A stretch of DNA of 64,000 nucleotides from Bacteroidota bacterium (GTDB lineage: Bacteria; Bacteroidota; Bacteroidia; AKYH767-A; OLB10). Below, piece after piece: positions 34,951-45,249 of this stretch. The stretch's first letter is position 1. Each line of letters begins with the position of its first letter. Made by a program: the position numbers and the translations under genes. The notes beneath the pieces were generated by a model. It saw only the letters and a program-made list of their open reading frames with translations, was not told the DNA's origin and searched no databases. Where the stretch lies: NCBI GenBank assembly GCA_016714005.1, contig JADJOA010000002.1, forward strand, positions 62,001 to 126,000, in the 5' to 3' direction.

Positions 34951-35342
34951 TTATTTTACGAACTTAAAAACCATTGTTAACCATTTGTAATTTTTTATAC
35001 GGTGGTAGAAAAACACAGCCAACAGAGTTCCAAAAGAGTTTGCAATAAAATCGGGAGGCTGCCGGTGCGGTCGGTAAAAAAATACTCTTGAAGCAGTTCG
35101 AGGAAGGCGCCATAGGCAATACATGCAATTGCAATTATGGTTAAGTGTTTTGTTGGTGGTTTTATTCAGCTCTGTTCCTTTTATAAATAAAATGGTGAGG
35201 GTGAAAAAATAAAACAATGCACGAGTTTATCTACGGATAATAAATCATTACTCCACGCTGGTAAACTTTTGCCGGGCAATGCGCAGAGTGCGTAAATAAA
35301 AACTGCCCAGATAAAACCGGGCAGTAAAGTTTTGTTAAACAT
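34951..35342 (-). CDS. VanZ-like small membrane protein
   Basis: About 130 residues, multi-span. Start ATG 35342 gives FNKTLLPGFIWAVFIYALCA and GKSLP, then DKLVHCFIFFTLTILFIKG, IIAIACIAYGAFLELLQEYF and the family end TGSLPDFIANSFGTLLA. Three indels (near 35208, 35120 and 35052) break the frame; the VanZ pattern of D-K-x-x-H and E-x-x-Q is recovered on correction. VanZ-like proteins are small membrane proteins of poorly known function; the name comes from a teicoplanin-resistance gene, but resistance should not be assumed. It follows gcvH by 23 bases. Confidence 0.75.
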
Positions 35343-35365
35343 TGGCGGATGTTAAACGCCTACTA

Positions 35366-35733
35366 CTACGTTTTATAATCGGCAGCGTTCATTAATGCGG
35401 CTGCTTCTGATGGTTCGGTCATTTTTATTTTTATCATCCATCCGTTTCCGTAAGGGTCTTTGTTAACCGAATCGGGTGATGAGTCTAATGCAGGGTTACT
35501 TCAAGAACCTCTCCACTAACGGGCATAAATAAATCGCTAACTGTTTTTACGGCTTCTACGGTACCGAAGATATCGTGCTGGCTGAGGGTTTCGCCAACGG
35601 TGGTAATGTCAACATAAACAATATCGCCCAGTTCGCCTTGTGCAAAGTCGGTAATGCCAACAGTGGCAATGTCGCCATCTACTTTAATCCATTCGTGGTC
35701 TTTGGTGTATTTGAGTGTTTCGGGTAAATTCAT
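35366..35733 (-). CDS. gcvH: Glycine cleavage system H protein
   Basis: About 122 residues, the usual length. It carries the lipoyl arm of the glycine cleavage system, shuttling the aminomethyl group between P and T proteins. The lipoyl Lys lies in GTVEAVKTVSDLFMPVSGEV, and LKYTKDHEWIKVDGDIATVG and GELGDIVYVD are family motifs. One A is missing near 35500 (GTAACC for GTAAACC); the corrected frame continues NPALDSSPDSVNKDPYGNGW and ends DYKT followed by three TAG codons in a row (35360-35368). The 21-bp repeat array lies just upstream. Confidence 0.92.
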
Positions 35734-35779
35734 TTTTGCTTTGTTTTTTGTGAGGACGAAAATAGAATTATTTAATTAA

Positions 35780-36170
35780 TGGATAATTGTTAATGATTAG
35801 TGGTTAATGGTTAGCGATTGTGGTTTAATAGTGACTACGGGGGGACTAATGGTAATTGCATTTGGATTATTGATGATTGCGGCTGGACTAATGGTAATTG
35901 CAATAGGATTAATGATGATTGCTGGTGGGCTAATTGCCATTGATGACGGACTAATGGTTATTTCGCATGGATTAACTGCCATTGCGTCTGGTTTAATTTT
36001 GATTTCGGGTGGATGAATGTGGACTTCTGGTGGATTTTATGCATTTCGCTCCGATGAATATTTATTTCTTGCCGATTTATGTTTATTTCTTACCGATTAA
36101 AATGCATTTCGTGCCGTTTAAAATGCATTTCGTGCCGATGAATATGGACTTCTTGTGGTTTCAGGTTAAT
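35780..36170. repeat. Array of about 18 degenerate 21-bp tandem repeats
   Basis: From about 35780 to 36170 the sequence has a clear 21-base period. The first half repeats GGACTAATGGTAATTGCATTT-like units (starts at 35822, 35843, 35864, 35885, 35906 and on). The second half repeats GATTAAAATGCATTTCGTGCC-like units, keeping the same phase. Because 21 is a multiple of three, one frame stays open as a 7-residue repeat (GLMVIAI-type) on the plus strand and another on the minus strand, but no start, export signal or homologue supports either. I treat it as noncoding. It fills most of the gap between gcvH and the insertion sequence. Confidence 0.85.
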
Positions 36171-36181
36171 TTCTAAAGGCT

Positions 36182-36193
36182 AAGTGTACACTT
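36182..36193. other. Perfect 12-bp palindrome
   Basis: AAGTGTACACTT is self-complementary and lies between the 21-bp array and the insertion sequence. It could be an operator, but nothing else supports this. The rest of 36171-36287 shows no feature. Confidence 0.3.
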
Positions 36194-36321
36194 GTAATTT
36201 TTAGCAATTGTTTGGTTGTGAGTTGTTTGTGTATTTAGATGGGCTGCCGGGTTTGGGTAGTGGCTTTGAGTGATTTAGGCGAGTCTATTCAACCAACTGT
36301 GTCAAACAAAAAAGAAACAAA

Positions 36322-36329
36322 TAAATTTG
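36322..36329 (+). promoter_or_regulatory. -7 box TAAATTTG before the transposase
   Basis: Perfect TAnnTTTG match 7 bases upstream of the transposase ATG at 36337, inside the insertion sequence. It would allow the element to supply its own promoter. Confidence 0.35.
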
Positions 36330-36336
36330 ACACACA

Positions 36337-37532
36337 ATGGTAGAAGAAAATTCAATTACGAATTGTTTGAACGCGAGGCGATAGAAGGCTTGCGTTCGGG
36401 CAAAAATTAGAAGGCAAAGACGGTGTATTGGCACCGCTGCTCAAACGCATTTTGGAAGCCGGAATGCAAGGCGAACTGCAAGCCCATTTGGATAGCGATG
36501 AAAGTGCTAACAGAAGAAACGGTAAAATGAGCAAAGGCGTAAAAACCTCCTTTGGCAAAGTGGTGATAGAAACACCGCGGGACCGCAACAGTACCTTTGA
36601 GCCGCAGATTTTCCAAGCGAAAAACCGTATTAGGCGAAGCGTTAGACCACAAAGTTATATCGCTATACAGCTATGGCATGAGCTATAACGACATTGCCAA
36701 ACACTTAGATGAGTTTATGGATTAACGGTAGCTCCATCCACATTAACGGCCATTACCGATAGTATTATAGAAGATGTAAAGCCCTGGCAAAGCCGCCCGT
36801 TAGAGAGTGTGTATCCATTTGTATGGCTGGATGCTATTCATTACAAAGTAAAAGAAGCAGGCAGCATAAAAACCAAAGCCGTTCATTGCTTACTGGGCGT
36901 AGGCAGAGATGGAACGAAAGATTTGCTGGGTCTTTATATCAATGAAACCGAAGGTGCAAAATTTTGGTTGCAGGTATTGAGTGATTTGCAGAACAGAGGT
37001 GTAACGGATATACTTATTGCCTGCATTGATAACCTGAAAGGATTTGCCGAAGCCATTGAAAGTGTTTTCCACAAACTGAAGTGCAGCTTTGCGTGGTGCA
37101 TCAACTCCGCAACAGCACTAAATATGTTGCCTATAAAGATTTAAAACCGGTAATGGCATCACTGAAAAAGTTTACAGCCAGCACCAAAGAACAGGCACAA
37201 ACAGCATTAGATGAATTAGAAAAGATGGAAAACAAAATATCCGTCTATGATAAAAAGTTGGTTTGCTAACTGGGAACGGCTGAGTAATTATTTTAAATAT
37301 CCGCAGGAAATAAGGCAAGTAATTTACACTACCAACATCATAGAGTCGTTTCACAGTCAACTCCGAAAGTAACCAAATCCAAACGCGTGTTCAGCTCTGA
37401 TATGGCATTGCTCAAAGTACTTTACTTAGTGCATCATAACATCAACGGCAGATGAAATCACAAATACAAGGATGGAAACTCATCTCTGCTCAAATGCAAA
37501 TCTTATTTGAAGAACGTATTAATCAACAATAA
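36337..37532 (+). CDS. IS256-family (MULE-type) transposase, frame broken
   Basis: About 398 residues, normal for the family. N-terminal: APLLKRILEAGMQGELQAHL, HLDSDESANRRNGKMSKGVK, KVVIETPRDRNSTFEPQI. DDE residues: first Asp in FVWLDAIHYKVKE, second in IACIDNLKGF, Glu in TTNIIESFHSQLRK. The sequence VQLCVVHQLRNSTKYVAYKD is also diagnostic. Indels near 36350-36410, 36615, 36710, 37075, 37230, 37265, 37365 and 37455 break it, about one per 150 bases, denser than in neighbouring genes, so real decay cannot be excluded. It ends EERINQQ at TAA 37530-37532. Confidence 0.88.
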
Positions 37533-37644
37533 AAAAAGTATGTTTGTAATGGACAAATCAACAAATCTGGAGAAGGGAAGGAGCCCGCTGGCTTCTTTCT
37601 CTTCAAAAGAATTTTTTAAAAGCACAGTTGGTTGAACACTCCCA

Positions 37645-38048
37645 TTTAGGCAGAGGATTGTAGTTTGAGAGGGGATTGTGTTTTTAGCTGGTTTTTGAAA
37701 AAATCTTACAGAATTTGGTGAAAGGGATGGTTATAGGTTTTTAGCCTCAGATTTTTGAAGGATTAAAAAAAATTTAGAGGATTGACGGGATTGTTTTGCC
37801 GGTGGCAAAACGTGGTTAAGGGAACCCTATTTTTAACGGGGTGAGTATGGTTGGGCGATTGTAGTTTGAAAAGCACAAGGTTAAATGACACCAGGCAGAG
37901 CCTCTGCCTACGGAGGAATTTTATTGCAGATGTTACACAAGAGCACAGAGAAGCACAAAGCTACACCAAGAAAAGCTAAATGACCCTTTGAGAAACTCTG
38001 TGCTCCTTTGTGTAGCTCTGTGTAATAGCTTTTCTCAAAACCCTTTAA
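37645..38048. other. Gene-free stretch with inverted repeats
   Basis: No gene seen. It holds a hairpin GTTTTGCC-ggt-GGCAAAAC (37793-37811), a hairpin AGGCAGA-gcc-TCTGCCT (37893-37909) and, at 37931-38037, a long imperfect inverted repeat: a left arm with TTACACAAGAGCACAGAG and AAGCACAAAGCTACAC, a right arm with CTCTGTGCTCC, TTTGTGTAGCTCTGTGTAA and TAGCTTTTCTC. Such CACAGAG/CACAAAG-rich arms resemble dispersed intergenic repeats of Bacteroidota. None has a good T-tract, so they are weak terminator candidates. Confidence 0.55.
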
Positions 38049-38056
38049 TACATTTG
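38049..38056 (+). promoter_or_regulatory. -7 box TACATTTG before the repeat-rich cargo gene
   Basis: Perfect TAnnTTTG match 20 bases upstream of the ATG at 38077. No TTG at 17-23 bases further upstream; the inverted repeat occupies that place. Confidence 0.4.
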
Positions 38057-38076
38057 CTTCTTACAAAAAACAAAAC

Positions 38077-40795
38077 ATGCTAACTTCCTTTTTTAAAAAA
38101 CTTACGGGTGGTAAATTTTTGGTTTTGATTGTTGCTATTTGTTTATCGCTTGTTACTAATTTAAGTGCGCAGGAGATTGAGTGGCAGAATACCATTGGGG
38201 GGAGTGACCATGATTTTTTGTCCTCAATTCAACAAACAACTGATGGGGGGTATATTTGTGGTGGTGGATCTATGTCTAATATTTCAGGTGATAAAACCGA
38301 AAACCCTCATGGAGGTTTTGATTATTGGATATTGAAATTGGATATTTCGGGAAACATACAATGGCAAAAAACAATCGGTGGAAACAATGAGGATCTTTTG
38401 CATTTTATAAAACAAACTTCAGATAATGGTTTTATATGCGGAGGAAGATCTGCTTCTGATTTTTCTGGCAATAAAACAGAAAATTGTTTGGGAGGTTATG
38501 ATTACTGGGTAATCAAGTTAGATTCCATAGGCAATATTCAATGGCAAAATACCATAGGGGGTAGCAGCAATGATTATTTGAATTCTTTACAACTAACCTA
38601 TGATGGGGGGTATATTTGTGGTGGATATTCTTACTCAGGAATCTCTAGTGATAAAACAGAAATTTGTCTTGGCGATGCAGATTACTGGATTGTTAAATTG
38701 GATAACATGGGTATCATTCAATGGGAGAATACAATTGGAGGAAGTGCGAAGGATGAGTTAACATCTATTCAACAAACCACGGATGATGGATATGTATTAG
38801 GAGGATTTTCAAGATCAGATATCTCAGGCGATAAAACAGAAAATTCTCTAGGATATGATGATTATTGGGTAATAAAATTAGACTCTATTGGAAATATTGT
38901 CTGGCAGAATACAATAGGTGGTGATGACGGTGATATTTTATCCTACGTTCAAGAAACTACGGACGCAGGTTATATTTGTGGGGGATTTTCTTATTCAAAT
39001 ATCTCTGGGGACAAATCAGAAAACCGTCTTGGTGATGGCGATTACTGGATAATTAAACTAGATTCCTTTGGTGGAATCCAATGGCAAAATACAATTGGAG
39101 GTGAAGTTGATGACTACATTATTTCAATACAACAAACTTTAGAAGGTGGTTATATCTGCGGAGGATATACTCACTCAAATTTTTCATATGATAAAACCGA
39201 AAACACTCAGGGTGCACAAGATTATTGGGTAATAAAATTAAACTCAATAGGGAACATTGAATGGCAGAATACAATTGGAGGAAGTGATTTCGAAGTATTC
39301 TCTTCTATTGGGCAGACTGCTGACGGAGGTTATATTTGTGGGGGAGCCTCTGGTTCAAACATCTCCGGAGATAAAGTAGAAGATAATTGGGATAATTCTC
39401 AGATGAGCTATGATTATTGGATAGTGAAACTCACTACCCAATACAACCTCATCATCGGCAAAACCTTTCTTGACTTAAATTCCAATTACATCCATGACCC
39501 AACCAGAACCTTTTATTTCTAGCAAAAAATAACAGAAATAAACACCAACCGGTTTGCTTTTACACAATCAAATGGTTTTTACAGCGTGGCAGTTTTAGAC
39601 AGTGGTAATTTTTCAGTTTCACCCACTCCCATCAATTATTATAATGCTGTTCCGGTTAATCACAGCGCAACTTTCACAGGTATAAACCAAACCGATTCAT
39701 TAAACGATTTTGCATTTCAACCTATTGGTACGTTTGGTGATTTGTGCGTTACGCTTACACCACTGGGCGCTTTCCGTCCGGGCTTTGATGCAAGTTATAT
39801 GATTAACTGTGAGAATGTGGGCACCACCACATTAACGCCAACCGTAAAATTATTTCAGAGTAATACATTAAGTTATGTAAGCAGCACGGTAACGCCTGCC
39901 TTAGCCAATGCAGATTCTGTAGTATGGAGTTTGCCTGCATTAAGTCCGTTTCAATCGGGCAGTTTAGTGGTAACGTTAAATGTAGATGCAGCAGCAGTTA
40001 TTGGCAGCAACATTTATTCTCAATGTATTATTGAACCTATCGCTAATGATTATAATGTGTATTGCAATTATGCAGGGCAACATCTGTTGTAACCGGAAGC
40101 GTTGACCCTAACGACATTTTAGTAAACGAAGACACACTTACCACCACACAACTTGCCACACAACCCTATTTAGATTACACCATCAGGTTTCAAAACACAG
40201 GAAACGATACTGCCTTTACAGTAAAAATCATTAACCCTATTGACACAAACAAATTAGAGTTAGGCAGTATTGAGTTTGTAAACTCATCTCACCCCGTTCA
40301 ACTCAAGTGGGTAAACTATAATAAGAACATGGAGTTTTTGTTTGAGAATATTTTATTGCCCGATTCAAACATTAACGAACCACAATCGCATGGCTTTGTT
40401 AAGTATCGCATCAAACCAAAAACAAGTTTGCTTGCCGGAGACAGCATTATTAATAAAGGATATATCTATTTTGATTTTAATGCACCGGTAGAAACGAATA
40501 CTACAGTTACAAAAATTATTTTGCCTACTTCCATAAACGAGCTGGCAAAAGCAGTGGGCAATTGGCAATTTTCCCGAATCCGGCAAAGGATGAGTTGAAC
40601 ATTCAAATCAATAACTCAAAAGCAAACAACTTAATAACTGTTTCCATTTTTGATGTTTTAGGAAATACAGTTTTAAGCAAGCAGCCTGCAACTGCTAATT
40701 GTAAATTGCCAACTGCCCACTTTTCAAAAGGCATTTATTTTGTTGAGGTAAAAACAGGTAAGGAAGTTTACTGGGGTAAGTTTGTGAAGGAGTAA
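38077..40795 (+). CDS. T9SS cargo with seven 60-residue propeller-like repeats and a type A tail
   Basis: About 905 residues. Signal peptide (FLVLIVAICLSLVTNLSAQ), then seven tandem units of 60 residues with the pattern WQNTIGGS, SIQQTTDGGYICGG, SGDKTE, DYWVIKLDSIGNI (Trp codons from 38182 to 39262, average step 180 bases). Seven GG-rich beta units suggest a seven-bladed propeller, by inference. After a spacer come a DUF11/DUF7619-like domain (VTGSVDPNDILVNEDTLTT, YTIRFQNTGNDTAFTVKI, INKGYIYFDFNAPVETNT) and a type A sorting domain (FPNPAKDELNIQI, SIFDVLGNTVLSK, FSKGIYFVEVKTGKE). Indels near 39500, 39530, 40075 and 40570 break the frame. The function is probably surface binding; ligand unknown. 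Confidence 0.85.
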
Positions 40796-40800
40796 AGATT

Positions 40801-41849
40801 TTAATCCTTTGCTTTTTCCTTCAGCATGTTTTTAAGATTAGGGCGTAGCCTGCTTTTGTAAACTGCATGAGCATGTTCTTTTCTTTTGCCTTTGCGCAGT
40901 TTTACTTGTTCTTCTAAAGGAAGATTAAATATTGCCTGACACTCATGGGTGCAGCAGCCCTGCATTTTTTGTTTGCAAGAATTGCACTGTATAAAAAGCA
41001 AGTGGCAATCGTCATTAGCGCAGTTTACGTGTGTCGCAAGGTGTGCCGCACTGATGGCATTGGCTCACAATTTGATTGCCAATACGCTCACCCATGCGCT
41101 GGTCAAACACAAAATTTTTTCCGAGGAATTTATTGGGGAGGTTTTTCTCCTTTATTTCTTTAGCGTATTCTATAATGCCGCCATATAGTTGGTTTACGTT
41201 TTTGAAACCGTTGTGCTTAAACCATGCGCTTGCTTTTTCGCAACGGATGCCGCCTGTGCAGTAAAGCAGAATTTCCTTTTCTTCCTTTCCTTTAACCATA
41301 TCCACTGCATCATGCATGGCTTGCCTGAAAGTGTCGGCATCGGGTTTTAGTGGCGTTATGAAAATAGCCCACTTCACTTTCGTAATGGTTACGCATGTCA
41401 ATTACAATAGCACCATTATCAATTGCGTTATTAAACTCTTCGGCATTTAGATGCGTTCCTACATTTGTTACGTCATAGGTATTATCACTTAAACCATCGG
41501 CAACAATTTTGTTTTTTTTGCGAACGATGAGTTTTAAAAAAGATTCGGGGCTGTCTTCAACAGCTATTTTAAGAGGCATGTTTTTGAGCAATGGGTTTTG
41601 CTCAAGGTAATTGAGGAATGTGTGCCACTGTGGTTCGGGTACATTTATTTGCGCATTAATGCCTTCGTGCGCTACATAAATGCGACCTAAAATGCTGAGT
41701 GTGGTAAAATCCTTATAAAGCGTATCTCTGAAAGCATCAACATCATTAATAATTACGTAGCGATAAAAGGAAAGTGTTTTGCGCGAAAAATTTTCAGCAG
41801 CAAGTTTTTTTCTTAAATCTTCTTTGCTGTAAATATTACGGAGTTGCAT
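40801..41849 (-). CDS. trhO: tRNA uridine-34 hydroxylase (rhodanese-related)
   Basis: About 349 residues. TrhO makes 5-hydroxyuridine at the tRNA wobble position using O2. N-terminal domain: FYRYVIINDVDAFRDTLY and LGRIYVAHEGINAQINVPE. Rhodanese domain: VIDMRNHYESEVGYF and the active-site loop LLYCTGGIRCEKASAWF. Cys-rich tail: SQCHQCGTPCD, QCNSCKQKMQGCCTHEC. Indels near 41360 and 41008 separate the three pieces. It starts 6 bases after the preceding small membrane gene and ends 5 bases from the convergent cargo gene. Confidence 0.92.
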
Positions 41850-41855
41850 TTTAAT

Positions 41856-42119
41856 TTAGTAATCGGCAGATTGTTCTAATTGCAATTTTGTTTTGTTCTT
41901 TTTGCGTTGCCTGTACCAAATATAAAAACCAATAGCTGCTAAAATGTATGGCATACAAAGCAGGTAAATGATGCCGGAGTTTAAGCCCAGACCTGCTGTG
42001 TAACCATGTTCAACATTAGACTCGGCACCTGCACGGCAAACACTACATTGGGCAAAAGTATTTGTTGCGGTTAAAACAAACAGCAACATAACACCAATTA
42101 TTTTAATGATTTTAGTCAT
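41856..42119 (-). CDS. Small exported membrane protein with CxxC motif
   Basis: 87 residues, unbroken. Signal peptide (GVMLLFVLTATNTFAQ), then CSVCRAGAESNVEHGY with a CxxC pair, one membrane segment (GIIYLLCMPYILAAIGFYIW) and a basic cytoplasmic tail (RQRKKNKTK). The CxxC could bind a metal or heme or form a disulfide. It starts 3 bases after the end of infB and runs into trhO, so it is probably cotranscribed. Function unknown. Confidence 0.75.
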   Translation of the reverse strand: MTKIIKIIGVMLLFVLTATNTFAQCSVCRAGAESNVEHGYTAGLGLNSGIIYLLCMPYILAAIGFYIWYRQRKKNKTKLQLEQSADY

Positions 42120-42122
42120 GCC

Positions 42123-45100
42123 TTATGCAAGTGTACGCTTAACGGCAACCTGTTCGTATCCTTCAATGATGTCGCCAATTTTTATGTCGTTAAAGTTTTC
42201 GATATTTAAACCACACTCAAAGCCGGCAGACACTTCTTTTACATCATCTTTAAAACGCTTGAGTGATGCCAGTTTGCCTGCGTAAACAACAATGCCTTCG
42301 CGAATTACGCGCACAGCTGTGTTGCGTGACATTTTTCCATCCAATACCAAACAGCCTGCAATGGTTCCCACTTTAGGAATTTTAAATGTTTCACGCACTT
42401 CTATGTTACAAACAATTTTTTCTTCAAACTCAGGGGCAAGCATTCCTTCCATTGCCGCTTTAATTTCGTTAATGGCATCGTAGATGATAGAATACAACCT
42501 GATTTCAATTTCTTCTTTCTCCGCAATTTTGCGAGCATTTAATGTTGGGCGAACCTGGAAGCCAATAATGATAGCCTCGGATGCTGTTGCAAGCAACACA
42601 TCAGACTCGGTAATAGCTCCAACCGATTTATGAATAACGTTAACCTGGATTTCGGGATTAGAAAGCTTGAGTAATGAGTCGCTCAATGCTTCAATAGAAC
42701 CATCCACATCACCTTTTACAATTACGTTCAGTTCTTTGAAATTACCAATAGCAAGTCGTCTGCCAATTTCATCAAGCGTTATATGCTTATGAGTACGTAT
42801 GCCCTGCTCGCGTTGCAACTGCAAACGTTTATTCGCAATGTCTCTTGCTTCGCGCTCATCTTCCATTACATTAAATTGATCGCCCGCTTGTGGTGCACCG
42901 TTTAATCCGAGAATTAAAACAGGGGTAGAAGGGCCGGCTTCCTGCAGGCGCCCGCCACGCTCGTTGAACATAGCTTTTATACGACCACTGTAGCATCCGG
43001 CAAGCATTACATCGCCCACTTTAAGCGTTCCGGTTTGTACAAGAATAGTTGCAACGTATCCCCTACCCTTATCAAGTGATGATTCTATAACGGCACCTTT
43101 AGCCATACGATCGGGGTTGGCTTTAAGGTCGAGCATTTCTGCTTCTAGTAAAACTTTCTCAAGGAGTAAGTCAATATTTTTTCCCTGTTTGGCAGAAATT
43201 TCCTGGCATTGGTATTTGCCGCCCCAATCTTCTACAAGGTAATTCATTTTAGATAATTGCTCACGTATGCGCTCGGGGTTAGCACCGGGTTTATCTATTT
43301 TATTAATTGCAAAAACGATAGGAACATTTGCAGCAGCAGCGTGGTTAATTGCCTCAGTAGTTTGAGGCATTACGCTGTCATCGGCAGAAATAACAATAAT
43401 GGCTACATCAGTAACTTTTGCACCACGTGCACGCATGGCTGTAAATGCTTCGTGACCGGGTGTATCAAGAAATGCTATTTTCTTTCCGCTCTCCAATGTT
43501 ACTTCGTAAGCGCCAATGTGCTGGGTGATACCACCAGCCTCGCCCGCAATTACGTTTGCTTTGCGCACATAATCGAGCAAAGATGTTTTACCATGATCTA
43601 CGTGACCCATAACCGTAACGATAGGTGCGCGAGGTTTTAAGTCTTCAGACGAATCTTCTTTATCTGGATGGCTTCCTGCACATCGGCAGAAACAAACTCA
43701 ACAGCAAATCCAAATTCTTCGGCAACAACGGTAATTGTTTCGGCATCTAACCTTTGGTTAATGGAAACAAATAAGCCAAGGCTCATACAAGCCGATATAA
43801 TATTTGTAACCGGCACTGCCATCATTTTTGCCAACTCATTTGCCGACACAAATTCTGTAACCTTTATTACTTTCTTTTCTGATTGTTCGGCTAATGCTTC
43901 CTGCTCAGCTGCGGCCGCCTGATCGCGTTTCATTTTGCGGAGCTTGCTGCCTTTGGATTTTCCGCCACCACTTAACCGGGCAAGTGTTGCTTTGATCTGA
44001 TCTTGTATTTGCTTATCGGTTACTTCCTGCTTTTGAGGCTCATCTCTGCGCGGACCACGGTGCTGCCCCGGACGGAAAGGGCCTTGGACGCCACCCGGTT
44101 TTCTAAAATCGCCACGTGGGTGATGAGGTTGATTTGCGCCCTGGGTACTATTTACATCAACTTTTTTGTCTTTACGTTTGCGTTTTTTCTTTCTGTCGTC
44201 AATATCGGGTGATGAGGTGGCAACAGGTTTTTTCTTTGGTGGATCAACAGGAAGTTGAATTTTGCCAAGAATGGTTGGTCCTGTTAACTTTTCGCGCTCT
44301 GTGCGGAAAACGTCTTTTTGTTGTTCCTGTTCTTCCTCGGCAGGAGGCTGGGTTGTGGCCTCTGGTGTTGCTTCCACAATCATCCCTTTTACTTCTGTTT
44401 CAGCAACAGGCTGAGGGGTTTCTACGGGAGTTTCTGCAACAACTTCTTCAACATCTTCTTTCTTCTTTTTGCCTTTTGCCTTTGAAGGAATTACTGCTTC
44501 TTCAACTTTATCTTCAGTTACTTGTTCAACTTTTTTCTTTTTGCCTTTGGCAGATTTAGGTGCTTCCTCTTCAACTTTTTCCTCCTTTTTCTTACCGCCC
44601 TTCTTTGGTTTTTCAGTTGCCGCTAAATCAATTTTACCTAAAACTTTTGGCGATTCTAATTTTGCTTTAGCTTTAATAACCTGAGGTTCTTCTTGGGTAG
44701 CCGGTGCATCTTCTTTAGCCGCTTTAGCAGTTTCCTGCTTTGTAGGTTTTGCTGCTTCTGTTTTGGATTTAGCAATTGTTTCCTCTGCAACTTCTTTTTT
44801 CGCCTTTACTTTTAATTCTTTTTCTTTCTCCGATGCCTTTTGTTTAATGTTGAGTAAAGAACGCTGCAAGTCATCGTCACTTTCTGATTCGGCTTCTTTT
44901 AAAACTTGCTTACCTGTGGTTTCTTTTGCTTCAATTACAAGATTCTCCCTGCTTTTCTTTTCAGTGGTAATATCGCGGGCATCATTTTTTGCCTGCATAT
45001 CGTTCTGAAATTCCTGAACAAGCAGGCTGAATGCATCGGACGTAATTTTAGTATTAGGGTTTTTATCAACCTTTATCCCCTTCCCGTTGAGGAAATCAAT

Positions 45101-45172
45101 TATATGGTCAATACCCACCCCTAATTCCTTAGTGGCTTTACTTAATCTTATGGCTGTTTTTTCTTCTGACAT
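42123..45172 (-). CDS. infB: Translation initiation factor IF-2
   Basis: About 1,016 residues. IF-2 is the GTPase that places initiator tRNA on the 30S subunit. The N-terminal 500 residues are a long Lys/Glu/Ala/Pro linker after an IF2-N domain (LSKATKELGVGIDHIIDFL). The G domain has G1 GHVDHGKTSLLDYV, G2 region GGITQHIGAYEV, G3 DTPGHEAFT, G4 NKID. Domains II-IV follow, ending NIENFNDIKIGDIIEGYE. One indel near 43640 separates the linker (KKIRLKT) from the G domain; corrected, it reads KKDSSEDLKPRAPIVTVMGH. It is third in rimP-nusA-infB, the standard order. Confidence 0.95.
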
Positions 45173-45249
45173 TTAAATCTTTTAATCGTGTGTGGCAGCC
45201 GTTAGTCGCTACCTTAAATTATTCCCAATACATCTTCACAAGTTTTTAT

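Larger units (their letters stand above)
36288..37636 (+). mobile_element. IS256-family insertion sequence
   Basis: About 1.35 kb. The ends are perfect 14-bp inverted repeats: TTCAACCAACTGTG at 36288-36301 and CACAGTTGGTTGAA at 37623-37636. The interior encodes one IS256-type transposase (36337-37532). The 8 bases outside each end (CGAGTCTA and CACTCCCA) do not match, so no target-site duplication is visible; it may have decayed or been lost by recombination. Confidence 0.88.

Noticed and set aside
34951..35342. Vancomycin or teicoplanin resistance gene
   Set aside because: VanZ-like proteins are common small membrane proteins; no vanHAX genes are present, so resistance is unsupported.
35360..35368. 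Three tandem TAG codons at the end of gcvH as a regulatory signal
   Set aside because: The run is short and AT-rich context makes it plausible by chance; the first TAG already gives the normal GcvH length.
35797..36016. Open frames on both strands over the 21-bp array, read as 7-residue repeat proteins
   Set aside because: Openness follows from a period divisible by three. There is no signal peptide, promoter or recognisable protein, and the second half of the array contains stops.
37793..37811. Shared hairpin word GTTTTGCC/GGCAAAAC here and in the terminator at 62811-62842
   Set aside because: Only eight bases of stem are shared and the flanks differ; this can arise by chance among terminator-like hairpins.
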